A stretch of DNA of 64,000 bases. It comes from Pseudomonas sp. efr-133-TYG-5 (GTDB lineage Bacteria; Pseudomonadota; Gammaproteobacteria; Pseudomonadales; Pseudomonadaceae). The DNA is taken from positions 682,001-746,000 of the forward strand of contig NZ_JARVSM010000004.1 of NCBI RefSeq assembly GCF_030209175.1, written 5' to 3'. This document shows positions 54,201 through 63,884 of this stretch, piece by piece. Every line of letters starts with the position of its first letter. The stretch's first letter is position 1. The notes beneath the pieces are model-generated. The model was not told where the DNA came from. It ran no database searches and was given only the letters and a program-made list of their open reading frames with translations. Both the position numbers and the translations under genes were made by a program.

Positions 54201-55045
54201 ACGATCACCAGCAAGACCAGGCCGGGCAGGCCGTACACCAGCAGATCCGACCAGAATGTCCGATGATCGAGGACGTTGCCCACCCAATGCTCCTGGATGG
54301 CGCTGATTTCCTCGGGGCTCATGTCCGCCAGGACTTTATCGAGAATGCCCACGAGCATTTTGTTGTCGCGCGGCACACCCATCGCCAATTGGTAGCGATA
54401 CGGCGTTTCGCCACTGACGTACAGGCCGTCGAGCTTGAGCTGACGCAGGCTCCAGACACTGGAGGCGAGGTCGCCGACCACCGCGTCCACTTCGTCGGTG
54501 GCCAGCGCCTGCAAGGCCGAACTGACGTTGGGCATGGCCACCAGATTCAGGTCGGGATGGTGGGTGCGCAGCAGTTCGTGGGGCGCGTAGTTTTCCACCA
54601 CGGCGATTTTCAGGCCGTACAGGTCCTCGAGTTTGCGCGGTTGCGGGCCGCCGACGTGGGCCAGGATGACGATGGGGAAATCGAGATAGGGGCGGGTGAA
54701 CGACAGATACGACTGGCGCTCGGGGGTCGACATGATGCCCGGGAGCAAATCGATGGTGCCTTGCCTGGCCTGATCCAGCACCACCGTCCAGCTCACCGGT
54801 TCGATGGGTGTGAGTTTGATCGCCAGGCGCTGGCGAATCACGTCAATGTAGTCGGCCGCCAGCCCTTGGTAGCGGCTCTGGTCGTCACGAAACTCGAACG
54901 GTGGCCACGACGCATCGACACCCAGGCGCAAGTCCGGGTGAGCCGCCAGCCAGCTACGTTCTTCGTCGGTCAGAGTCAGCGCGTCAGCCGTTGCGGTCCA
55001 GATCATCAGTGACAGCAAAAAAAGCACGGACGCCAGTCTGGGCAT
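51299..55045 (-). CDS. rmcA: RmcA-like PAS/GGDEF/EAL protein
   Basis: A 1248-residue inner-membrane protein. Signal/anchor at 1-21, then a periplasmic SBP_bac_3 domain (about 25-250) and a membrane helix (about 285-312). Four PAS modules follow (about 330-790), then GGDEF (motif GGDEF near residue 887) and EAL (about 995-1235, with EALIRW near 1013). RmcA of P. aeruginosa (1245 residues) senses redox/phenazines and L-arginine and degrades c-di-GMP. The ATG at 55045 (MPRLASVLFLLSLMIW) is preferred over a longer frame through the rpoD terminator. Upstream is the rpoD gene. Confidence 0.9.
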   Translation of the reverse strand: MPRLASVLFLLSLMIWTATADALTLTDEERSWLAAHPDLRLGVDASWPPFEFRDDQSRYQGLAADYIDVIRQRLAIKLTPIEPVSWTVVLDQARQGTIDLLPGIMSTPERQSYLSFTRPYLDFPIVILAHVGGPQPRKLEDLYGLKIAVVENYAPHELLRTHHPDLNLVAMPNVSSALQALATDEVDAVVGDLASSVWSLRQLKLDGLYVSGETPYRYQLAMGVPRDNKMLVGILDKVLADMSPEEISAIQEHWVGNVLDHRTFWSDLLVYGLPGLVLLVIVLAVVIRINRRLSSEISRRIDLEQELRSSEYHYRGLVESLSAIAWEARISDFTYSYVSPHAEDLLGYPLSHWLIPGFWRNIIHPADLTRAQSFCDHEVLAGRDHSLDYRVITADGRCLWVRDIVSLIEHGHEPVMRGLMIDISETKRTEEALRQSEQKFASVFQQCPDILVIARLSDGCLLEVNEAFEEQIGLKAEEVIGQTATELNIWGIPGVGPGLLQRLQAGSIRNLEMPFRRNNGQVFTGLISAEPFDLDTTPALVVVVRDITQLKETQQQLQTSEEKFAKAFHASPDGLLLSRQSDGLLLEVNEGFSRITGFNSAMSVDRSALDLGIWVNLNERKQMLDLLHRDGFVRDFSCHIRRSDGQIRLCEVSSRPLPIGDEDCMLTIARDITERHLMQEKLQQAATVFESTAEGVLITDTQQHISAVNRAFTEITGYSESEALGHTPRLLASGLHDSAFYAAMWHQLTAEGHWQGEISNRRKNGELYPSWLTISAVRNRDKFITHFVAVFADISSLKHAQARLDYQAHHDPLTGLPNRTLFESRLLMALNSQQENGGQGAVLFLDLDRFKHINDSLGHPVGDLLLKGIAVRLKEQLRDIDTVARLGGDEFIILLPGLQQASDADNIATKLLNCFSAPFQAGEHEFFISASIGTSLYPRDGCDVATLVKNADAAMYRSKAKGRNRVESYTRDLTAQASERVALEHELRRAIERDELFLYYQPKISLDDHSLVGAEALIRWRHPTFGEVPPEHFIPLAEENGMILQIGDWVLETACRQMFEWHQIYESLGPLSVNLAGAQLRQPNLLGRIEQLLKENRLRPDLLQLEITENFIMSQAEEALAVLHQLKHLGVQLAIDDFGTGYSSLSYLKRLPLDILKIDQSFVRGLPDDPHDAAIVRAIIALGRSMQFTVIAEGVETQAQQQFLAAEGCEQIQGYIVSLPLPPEEFAATFLRIAVSDFSDSTAEKPSL

Positions 55046-55134
55046 AACGGTCTCGTTATGGCTCGGGGGTGATTGTTTCGAGTGTAGACGGGGTACGCAG
55101 GGGAGGGGTGGTGCGAAGAATTTAATCTGCCTGT

Positions 55135-55164
55135 AAACAAAACCCCCGGCCTGGGCCGGGGGTT
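55135..55164 (-). terminator. rpoD terminator
   Basis: AACCCCCGGCC and GGCCGGGGGTT form an 11-bp stem around TG, followed on the minus strand by TTTTGTTT. It separates rpoD from rmcA. Confidence 0.93.
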
Positions 55165-55170
55165 CTGGTA

Positions 55171-57018
<1,848 letters not shown>

Positions 57019-57085
57019 AACACCCTATCCACTGAAGGTCTTGGCGGGCAAAAAACAAGCCGAGGATTATACCTGAGCTATGACC

Positions 57086-59053
57086 TCACGCGCCAGTTGA
57101 GGTCGGGTTTGATGCGGAAACATTGCGACTTAAAAGGTCGCGCAGTTGATTTTTTTCGTCGGCGCTCAGTTCGCTTTGACGGGCTTTCCTGAGCAGTTGT
57201 TCCAGATTTCGCTCGCGTTGGCGGGCTGACAAGCTAGTAATGGTGTCGAAAAACTGTTGTTCAAGGTTATCTCCGTCAATCAGCCATTCCTTTTCCGCCA
57301 GTGCCTTGAGCAGGCGACCCTGTTCAGTGCCGTGCCATCGCGCGATCAACTGAAATGAGTTTAGCTTGGGATTCTTCTGTACGGCTTCGAGCAGTGCCAC
57401 CAGCAGTTGCGTGTTGGTGTGGTCCTCGGCCGCGAAGTGCCCGGCGTCCTCGACTTTTTCCGCCAGTTGCGGGTGGTGCAGCAAGGTGCGCAGGGCGGCC
57501 AGTGTGGGAGGTTCGACGGCGGCCGGCACGCGCGGGGCACGTGGCTGATCGCGATCACCCCCGCGCTTGCCGTTCTTGTCCCAGGGTTTCTTGTCCCATT
57601 TCTTGCCGCCGGCGCCGCTTTTCTTCGGCGTCCACTCCTGTTGCGGCACATACATGTCCTGTGCCTGCGGCTGATGGTAGTCGCTGTAGTCCGGCATTGC
57701 GTCGTAATCGATGCCCGGATCGTAGGCCGGCGGTGCCTCTTGCGGCGCGCTCTGGGCCAGCTGACTGACGGTTTCGCTGCTCAGGCCGGTGATTTCGCTC
57801 AGGCGCTGGCGCATCAGGGTCCGCAGGTTGGCTCCGGGCACTTTGTCGATCAGCGGCGCCGCAAGTGTCGCCATGTGCGCCTTGCCTTCGAGCGAGCGCG
57901 GGTCGGCTTCCTCGGTCAGCTGCTGGAAGAAATAGTCCGCCAACGGCTGTGCATGCTGATTGATCCGGGCACGGAAAGCGTCGGTGCCTTCGGCGCGGAT
58001 CAGTGTGTCCGGGTCTTCGCCTTCGGGTAGAAACAGAAAGCGTGCCCGGCGCCCGTCCTGCAGGCTGCTCAGCGTTGCTTCCAGTGCTCGCCAGGCGGCG
58101 TTGCGCCCGGCCTGGTCGCCGTCGAAGCAGAACAGCACGTTCGGCACCACGCGAAACAGGCGCTTGAGGTGTTCTTCGCTGGTGGCGGTGCCCAGTGTCG
58201 CGACGGCATTGCGCAGGCCTTGCTGGGCCAGGGCGATGACGTCCATGTAGCCCTCGACGACGATGATTTCGTCGAGGTTGCGGTTGTTCTTGCGTGCTTC
58301 GTACAGGCCGTAGAGTTCCTGGCCCTTGTGGAAGACCGGGGTTTCCGGCGAGTTGAGGTATTTCGGCTTGTCGTCGCCGAGTACCCGGCCGCCGAAGGCA
58401 ATGATGCGCCCGCGGGTATCGCGGATCGGGAACATCACGCGGTCGCGGAAGCGGTCATAGCGCTTGCCGGTTTCGGCGTTCTCGATCAGCAGGCCGGCGT
58501 CGATCATGGCTTTCTGCTGCAGGGTATCGCTGCTCAAGTGCTTGAACAGGTTGTCCCAGCCTGGCGGGGCGAAGCCGAGGCCGAAGTCGCGGGCGATCTC
58601 GCCGGTCAGGCCACGGCCCTTGAGGTAGTCCACGGCGGCCTTGCGCGCCGGGTGGCTCTTGAGCGCCTGGCGATAGAAGTCGGCGGCCGCGCTCAGCAGT
58701 GGGTACAGCGGCGAATCGGTCGGCTGTCGCGGTTTGTGCGCGCGGCCGCTTTCTTCGCGCGGCACTTCCATGCCGGCAGCCTTGGCCAGGTCCTCGACGG
58801 CCTGGGGGAAGTCCAAGTTGTCGTGGTCCATGAGAAAACCGAGGGCGTTGCCACCGGCACCGCAACCGAAGCAGTAATAGAACTGCTTGTCGGGGCTGAC
58901 GCTGAACGACGGGGTTTTCTCTTTGTGGAACGGGCAGCAGGCCGTGTAGTTCTTGCCGGCCTTCTTCAATTGCACGCGCGAGCTGACCACGTCGACGATG
59001 TCGGTGCGGTTCAGAAGGTCGTCAATGAAGCTCTGCGGAATCAGCCCGGCCAT
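57086..59053 (-). CDS. dnaG: DNA primase
   Basis: A 655-residue primase: an N-terminal zinc-binding domain with CCPFHKEKTPSFSVSPDKQF and YYCFGCGAGG, a TOPRIM core (EIIVVEGYMDVIAL, FCFDGDQAGRNAA) and a C-terminal helicase-binding domain. A long Q/G/K-rich linker (about 455-520) with PKKSGAGGKKWDKKPWDKNG is Pseudomonas-type. It starts MAGLIPQSFIDDLLNRTDIV. Confidence 0.98.
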   Translation of the reverse strand: MAGLIPQSFIDDLLNRTDIVDVVSSRVQLKKAGKNYTACCPFHKEKTPSFSVSPDKQFYYCFGCGAGGNALGFLMDHDNLDFPQAVEDLAKAAGMEVPREESGRAHKPRQPTDSPLYPLLSAAADFYRQALKSHPARKAAVDYLKGRGLTGEIARDFGLGFAPPGWDNLFKHLSSDTLQQKAMIDAGLLIENAETGKRYDRFRDRVMFPIRDTRGRIIAFGGRVLGDDKPKYLNSPETPVFHKGQELYGLYEARKNNRNLDEIIVVEGYMDVIALAQQGLRNAVATLGTATSEEHLKRLFRVVPNVLFCFDGDQAGRNAAWRALEATLSSLQDGRRARFLFLPEGEDPDTLIRAEGTDAFRARINQHAQPLADYFFQQLTEEADPRSLEGKAHMATLAAPLIDKVPGANLRTLMRQRLSEITGLSSETVSQLAQSAPQEAPPAYDPGIDYDAMPDYSDYHQPQAQDMYVPQQEWTPKKSGAGGKKWDKKPWDKNGKRGGDRDQPRAPRVPAAVEPPTLAALRTLLHHPQLAEKVEDAGHFAAEDHTNTQLLVALLEAVQKNPKLNSFQLIARWHGTEQGRLLKALAEKEWLIDGDNLEQQFFDTITSLSARQRERNLEQLLRKARQSELSADEKNQLRDLLSRNVSASNPTSTGA

Positions 59054-59535
59054 GGCGTTCTCGTCGTCTGCGCTGTAATGGATCCGATGCGAAGGGCGGC
59101 CGGACGCGGGTCAATGTCTGATGCGCGCACCAAGGGCGGCTCGACCAGGGTCGTCTGCGTAATCGCTGTCGGGAAGTGTATCTGCCGAAAATCCACTGAC
59201 GTTAGTACCAATCAGTCTTCGACCATGTGAAAGTGTTGCGCTGAATCCGCTGTGGCCAGTCGAGGGCCCCGGATAGCTCAATGAAGCGGGCACGCAAGCA
59301 GGTGCCTTGGGCTGATCGTCGTAAGAGGAATCAGTGGGTGTGCTCGTCAGTAGCCTTGAAAGGCTCGTCAGAAAAGACGTGCACCGCTGGCAAAAGAGCC
59401 AGGCCTGACGCGGTGAAGCGGGTTGTCTCGGTCGCGTCTGCGGCGTCGACGGTGAAGCATCAAGCGTTTTCCGCAAATGCCATAAGCCCGGCTGAGGGCC
59501 GGGCTTGGCAGAAGCTTGCTACGAACGTCTGTGTA
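59054..59535. other. Long gap between dnaG and rpsU
   Basis: 482 bases with no convincing gene. It holds an intrinsic-type hairpin at 59484-59506 just past rpsU and presumably the dnaG promoter. As far as I recall, a GatB/YqeY-domain gene often sits at this position in pseudomonads; I cannot find one here in any frame. Confidence 0.5.
59484..59506 (-). terminator. Hairpin after rpsU
   Basis: AAGCCCGGC and GCCGGGCTT form a 9-bp stem around TGAGG. As in the E. coli macromolecular synthesis operon, it can lower transcription from rpsU into dnaG. Confidence 0.75.
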
Positions 59536-59751
59536 TTAGTACAGACGAACGGCGCGGCGCTGTTCGCGCTGAACTTTCTTGGCGTGACGCTTAACAGCAG
59601 CAGCTGCCTTGCGCTTACGCTCAGAAGTTGGCTTCTCGTAAAATTCGCGGCTACGAACTTCAGCCAGTACACCGGCTTTTTCGCAGGAGCGCTTGAAACG
59701 ACGCAGAGCTACGTCGAAGGGTTCGTTCTCTTTAACTTTGACGGCTGGCAT
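59536..59751 (-). CDS. rpsU: Ribosomal protein bS21
   Basis: A 71-residue, highly basic small-subunit protein, starting [20 protein letters not shown] and ending [20 protein letters not shown] plus four. First gene of the rpsU-dnaG-rpoD block. Divergent from tsaD across a 199-base promoter region. Confidence 0.98.
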
Positions 59752-59950
59752 CCAGAGCTACCTTCATTCATTACCGGGGTCAACATCCTCGCGGCAAAAG
59801 AGCACTTGAAGACGTCGGTTTTTAAGGGTTGCGGATGTTAACCCCTCATCGCTCGGAATGCAAAGCCTCTGATCGAAAACCGCTGGTCGGGGCATCCCGC
59901 GACGACTATTATGCGCGCCTTCGAATTCAGCCTAAACAAGGCGCAAACCC

Positions 59951-60979
59951 ATGCTAGTACTGGGATTAGAAACGTCCTGCGACGAAACCGGCGTCGCATT
60001 ATATGACAGCGAACGCGGTCTGCTGGCCGACGCGCTGTTCAGTCAGATCGACCTGCACCGCGTCTATGGCGGTGTGGTGCCGGAGCTGGCCTCGCGCGAT
60101 CACGTCAAGCGCATGCTGCCCTTGATTCGTCAGGTGTTGGCCGAAGCCGACTGCGTGCCGACCGAGATCGACGCGATCGCCTACACCGCGGGTCCTGGCC
60201 TGGTCGGCGCGCTGCTGGTGGGGGCTTCCTGCGCCCAGGCGCTGGCGTTTGCCTGGGGCATTCCGGCGCTCGGCGTGCATCACATGGAAGGTCACTTGCT
60301 GGCGCCGATGCTCGAGCCAAAACCACCGGAGTTCCCGTTCGTCGCTTTGTTGGTTTCCGGCGGTCATACGCAACTGGTTCAGGTCGATGGCATCGGCCAA
60401 TACAGCCTGCTCGGCGAGACCCTCGACGATGCGGCTGGCGAAGCGTTCGACAAGACCGCGAAAATGATGGGCCTGAATTACCCGGGCGGGCCGGAAATCG
60501 CCAAGTTGGCCGAGAAGGGCGTCGCCGGACGTTTTACCTTCCCGCGTCCGATGTGTGATCGTCCGGGGCTGGATTTCAGCTTCAGTGGCTTGAAAACCTT
60601 CGCCCTCAATACCTGGCAGCAGTGTGTCGGCGCCGGGGACGACGGCGAGCAAGCCCGTTGCGACATCGCGCTGGCGTTCCAGCAGGCCGTGGTAGAGACT
60701 TTGACCATCAAGTGCAAGCGTGCCCTCAAGCAGGCCGGCATGCAGCGCCTGGTGATCGCCGGTGGCGTCAGCGCCAACCGGGCCTTGCGCCTTTCCCTGG
60801 AGAAAATGCTCGGCGACATGAAAGGCGAGGTGTTTTACGCCCGCCCTGAGTTCTGCACCGACAACGGCGCGATGATCGCGTTCGCCGGTTGCCAGCGCTT
60901 GCAGGCCGGTCAACAGGAAAGTCTGGCGATCAGCGTGCAGGCGCGCTGGCCGATGGAGCAGCTGTCGGCGCTGGGCTGA
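59951..60979 (+). CDS. tsaD: tRNA N6-adenosine threonylcarbamoyltransferase TsaD
   Basis: A 342-residue ASKHA-fold enzyme that, with TsaB, TsaE and TsaC, makes t6A37 in tRNAs reading ANN codons. The metal site HHMEGH is near residues 111-116, and the N-terminal nucleotide loop is LGLETSCDETGVALYD. It ends 20 bases from plsY, which converges from the other strand. It is an essential protein in most bacteria. Confidence 0.98.
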   Translation: MLVLGLETSCDETGVALYDSERGLLADALFSQIDLHRVYGGVVPELASRDHVKRMLPLIRQVLAEADCVPTEIDAIAYTAGPGLVGALLVGASCAQALAFAWGIPALGVHHMEGHLLAPMLEPKPPEFPFVALLVSGGHTQLVQVDGIGQYSLLGETLDDAAGEAFDKTAKMMGLNYPGGPEIAKLAEKGVAGRFTFPRPMCDRPGLDFSFSGLKTFALNTWQQCVGAGDDGEQARCDIALAFQQAVVETLTIKCKRALKQAGMQRLVIAGGVSANRALRLSLEKMLGDMKGEVFYARPEFCTDNGAMIAFAGCQRLQAGQQESLAISVQARWPMEQLSALG

Positions 60980-60999
60980 GCGTTGCTCGGGCAGGTTAT

Positions 61000-61569
61000 T
61001 TAAAAATGCCGTTCGCGCCCGGCAAACAGGTCGCGTAGATTGCCCCGGTGGCGCCAGACGATCAGTAGGGTCAGCGTGCTCATCGGCAACAGCGCGGCCG
61101 GCGCCTGCCAGGCCAGCAACGGCAGGGTCAGAGGCGTGGCGATCAGCGCGGCGAGCGAGCTGGTGCGGGTCAGGTAGAACGTCAGCAGCCAGGCACACAC
61201 CGCCAGCAGTGCGGCAGGGGGATACAGCCCCAGCAGCATGCCGGCGGCCGTGGCGACGCCTTTGCCGCCGCGAAAGCGGAAGTATAGCGGGAACAGGTGG
61301 CCGATCACGGCGCAGACGCCGATCCACGCCTGATCCTGCAGCGACAGGCCCATTGCCGAAGCGATCAGCACCGGCAGCAGGCCTTTGCAAAGATCACCGA
61401 GCAGGGTCAGGACCGCCAGTTTGCGGCCGGCCAGGCGCAGCATGTTGGTGGCGCCGGCATTACCCGAGCCACTCATTCGCGGATCCGGGTTTCCGGTCAG
61501 GCGGCTGAGCAAAATGGCGAAGGACAGCGAGCCGAGCAGGTAGGCGAGGATCGCCAGTAACCAAAACAT
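61000..61569 (-). CDS. plsY: Glycerol-3-phosphate acyltransferase PlsY
   Basis: A 189-residue inner-membrane enzyme that acylates glycerol-3-phosphate from acyl-phosphate, the first step of phospholipid synthesis. Five membrane segments are visible, as are the conserved loops SGNAGATNMLR, GHLFPLYFRFRGGKGVATAAG and WRHRGNLRDLFAGRE. Divergent from folB by 74 bases. Confidence 0.97.
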   Translation of the reverse strand: MFWLLAILAYLLGSLSFAILLSRLTGNPDPRMSGSGNAGATNMLRLAGRKLAVLTLLGDLCKGLLPVLIASAMGLSLQDQAWIGVCAVIGHLFPLYFRFRGGKGVATAAGMLLGLYPPAALLAVCAWLLTFYLTRTSSLAALIATPLTLPLLAWQAPAALLPMSTLTLLIVWRHRGNLRDLFAGRERHF

Positions 61570-61643
61570 GCTAACTATTCCGGGCGAGGACGCCCTGATT
61601 CTAACGGCGCATTGCGCCCTTGTCGTGCAGCGGAGAGAAGTGC

Positions 61644-62000
61644 TTGGACAGAGTGTTTATCGAGGGCCTGGAAGTTGACACCGTGATCGGTGCCTACGAC
61701 TGGGAGCGCGGCATCCGACAGTGCCTGCGCCTTGATCTGAGCTTCGCCTGGGACAATCGCCCGGCCGCCGCCGGTGACGATCTGACGCTGGCACTCGACT
61801 ACGCCAGCGTTTCCACACGCATTCAGGCGTTTGCCGAGCAGGCGCAGTTCCAGCTGGTCGAGACTTTCGCCGAGCGCCTGGTCGAAGTGCTGATGACCGA
61901 ATTCAAGATCACCTGGGTGCGCCTGAAGCTGACCAAGCCTGGCGCAGTCCCGGCCGCCAAGGGTGGCGTGGGTGTGGAGATCGAGCGCGGATGTCGCTGA
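61644..62000 (+). CDS. folB: Dihydroneopterin aldolase
   Basis: A 118-residue enzyme of folate synthesis converting dihydroneopterin to 6-hydroxymethyl-dihydropterin. The start is a TTG at 61644 (reading MDRVFIEGLEVDTVIGAYDW), because GGAG lies 8 bases before it and E. coli FolB begins alike; upstream frames are not homologous. The lysine near the C-terminus lies in LKLTKPGAVPAAKGGVGVEI. Overlaps folK by 10 bases. Confidence 0.93.
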   Translation: MDRVFIEGLEVDTVIGAYDWERGIRQCLRLDLSFAWDNRPAAAGDDLTLALDYASVSTRIQAFAEQAQFQLVETFAERLVEVLMTEFKITWVRLKLTKPGAVPAAKGGVGVEIERGCR

Positions 62001-62506
62001 CTCAGGTCTACCTCGGGCTCGGTAGCAATATCGAGCGCGAACGCCATTTGCAGGCCGGTCTGGATGCCCTGGCCACGTTTCTGGTGGATATTCGCTGCTC
62101 GCCGGTGTTCGAGAGCCAGCCAGTGGGAATCAAGAGCGGGCCGTTCTTCAATTTCGTGGTATCGGCTTATACCGATCTGCCGTTGATGGAACTGGATCGC
62201 CGGTTGAAATTCATCGAGGCGGACAATGGCCGCTATGCCCCGGATCGCAAGGGCTTGCCGCTGGACATCGACGTGCTGCTGTACGGCGATCTGACAGGCA
62301 ACTTCGACGGCTTGATCCTGCCGCGTGCGGAAATCCTGAAAAACGCCTTTGTGTTGTGGCCGCTGTCGCTGATTGCGCCGGATCGGGTGCATCCGGGTGT
62401 GGGAAAAAGCTTCGCAACGCTGTGGGCCGAAGCGCAGATCAATCAGGTCCTGGCGCCGGTGGCTTTCGAGTGGCGCGGCGAGCAATTGACCCCGCCGAGT
62501 CTTTGA
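61991..62506 (+). CDS. folK: 6-hydroxymethyl-7,8-dihydropterin pyrophosphokinase
   Basis: A 171-residue HPPK that adds pyrophosphate to the FolB product. The ATP/pterin motifs are VYLGLGSNIERERHLQAGLD at the start and DRKGLPLDIDVLLYGD with the two magnesium aspartates. Its start lies inside the folB end, so both are translated together. Consecutive enzymes of the same pathway. Confidence 0.93.
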   Translation: MSLTQVYLGLGSNIERERHLQAGLDALATFLVDIRCSPVFESQPVGIKSGPFFNFVVSAYTDLPLMELDRRLKFIEADNGRYAPDRKGLPLDIDVLLYGDLTGNFDGLILPRAEILKNAFVLWPLSLIAPDRVHPGVGKSFATLWAEAQINQVLAPVAFEWRGEQLTPPSL

Positions 62507-62530
62507 AACAAACGATCACCGCCAGCGGCA

Positions 62531-62590
62531 GTTCCTGCAAAGAAAATCAGCGTTGCTTTGCAGGAGCGGTCGCCGGCGGCGCTCTTCTGA
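62531..62590. repeat. REP-like palindrome after folK
   Basis: Left arm CGGCAGTTCCTGCAAAG and right arm CTTTGCAGGAGCGGTCGCCG face each other, giving a long imperfect hairpin between folK and the convergent cca gene. Same family as the element at 13688-13766. Confidence 0.6.
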
Positions 62591-62597
62591 TCTTGCC

Positions 62598-63821
62598 CTA
62601 CTGGTTTTCCTTGTACGCCTTCAACGCCTTGAGCCGTTCACGCTTGAGCGCTTCGCCCAGTTCCGGGCCCTTGAAACCCTTCTCCAGCAACGGCTGCACC
62701 GCGACGCCGCGCGCCACACTGGCCGCGCCGCGCAGATAATCCGCCTGTGGATAACTGCGCTGTTCCAGGCCCTTGCGACCGCGAGCATCCATTTCGCAGG
62801 CAGCGATAAACTCCTCGAAGCGTTGCGGGCGGCGATACACGTCAAAACTCTGCAGCAACTCCAGCAGCGTCGAGGCCTTCAGCTCCAGGGCGCGGTGGCC
62901 GTGGGTGTGATACTGGCCGACGAGTAGCGCCAGTTCCTGGCAGTCCTTCGGGGCCTTGAAGCGTTCGTTGACTGCTTTGATCAGCTTCAGGCCTTTGTGT
63001 TCGTGGGCGATGTGGCGTGGCCATTCTTCTTCCGGGGTCAAACCCTTGCCCAAGTCATGCAGCAGGCAGGCCCAGCGCACCGTCAGCGGTTGTTTGTGCA
63101 GGGCGGACTGCTCAAGCACGCTGAGGGTGTGGACGCCGCTGTCGATTTCCGGGTGATGGATTTCCGGTTGTGGCACGCCGAACAGCGCGTCGACCTCCGG
63201 CATCAATTCCTTCAGTGCCCCGCAATCGCGCAGCACTTCAATAAACACCTGTGGCTGATCTTCCATCAGTGCGCGGGAAATTTCCTTCCAGCTGCGCTCG
63301 GCGGTCAACGCCTGCAATTCGCCGGATGCGCTGAGCTGGCGCATCAGTTCCAGGGTTGGCGGAGCGACGTGGAAACCGAGGCCAGCATAGCGTGCGGCAA
63401 AGCGCGCAACGCGCAGTACTCGCAGGGGATCTTCGGCGAAAGCCGGGGAAACGTGGCGCAGGATGCGAGCTTCAAGGTCGCGTTGGCCGTGATACGGATC
63501 GGTCAGATTGTGCTGATCGTCTTCGGCCATGGCGTTGATGGTCAGGTCGCGGCGGATCAGGTCTTCTTCGAGCGTGACTTCGGGGCTGGCATGAAAGGTG
63601 AATCCGCCATAACCCCGTCCACTTTTGCGTTCGGTGCGGGCGAGGGCGTATTCCTCGCCGGTTTTGGGGTGGAGGAACACCGGGAAATCTGCGCCGACCG
63701 GGCGAAATCCCTGGGCAAGCATCTCTTCGGTGGTCGCCCCGACCACTACCCAATCGATATCGGTGACCGGTAACCCCAGCAGGCGATCGCGTACCGCGCC
63801 GCCGACCTTATAAATCTGCAT
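62598..63821 (-). CDS. cca: Multifunctional CCA-adding tRNA nucleotidyltransferase
   Basis: A 407-residue class II enzyme that builds or repairs the CCA tail of tRNAs. The nucleotidyltransferase head shows VGGAVRDRLLG and the DIDWVVVG catalytic aspartates. The RRDLTINAMAEDDQ motif is followed by a C-terminal HD phosphohydrolase domain with WACLLHDLGKGLTP. Length fits the Pseudomonas form with phosphatase and 2'-nucleotidase activity. Divergent gene order with folK gives a tail-to-tail arrangement. Confidence 0.97.
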   Translation of the reverse strand: MQIYKVGGAVRDRLLGLPVTDIDWVVVGATTEEMLAQGFRPVGADFPVFLHPKTGEEYALARTERKSGRGYGGFTFHASPEVTLEEDLIRRDLTINAMAEDDQHNLTDPYHGQRDLEARILRHVSPAFAEDPLRVLRVARFAARYAGLGFHVAPPTLELMRQLSASGELQALTAERSWKEISRALMEDQPQVFIEVLRDCGALKELMPEVDALFGVPQPEIHHPEIDSGVHTLSVLEQSALHKQPLTVRWACLLHDLGKGLTPEEEWPRHIAHEHKGLKLIKAVNERFKAPKDCQELALLVGQYHTHGHRALELKASTLLELLQSFDVYRRPQRFEEFIAACEMDARGRKGLEQRSYPQADYLRGAASVARGVAVQPLLEKGFKGPELGEALKRERLKALKAYKENQ

Positions 63822-63884
63822 AAAAAACCTCCGTTGGCCCGACAGGATAACCCTTGTGCCGGACTTTCGGAGGCTGCAGCGGGA

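Noticed and set aside
51650..55012. A 1120-codon open frame on the plus strand opposite rmcA, and similar long frames opposite fiuA, glcB, phoX and the dehydrogenases
   Set aside because: They are antisense shadows caused by high-GC codon bias; they are Q/R/H/V-rich, have no domains or ribosome sites, and the minus-strand or plus-strand partner genes are certain.
59281..59841. A 186-codon plus-strand frame opposite rpsU
   Set aside because: It lies over the certain rpsU gene and its promoter and shows no family similarity.
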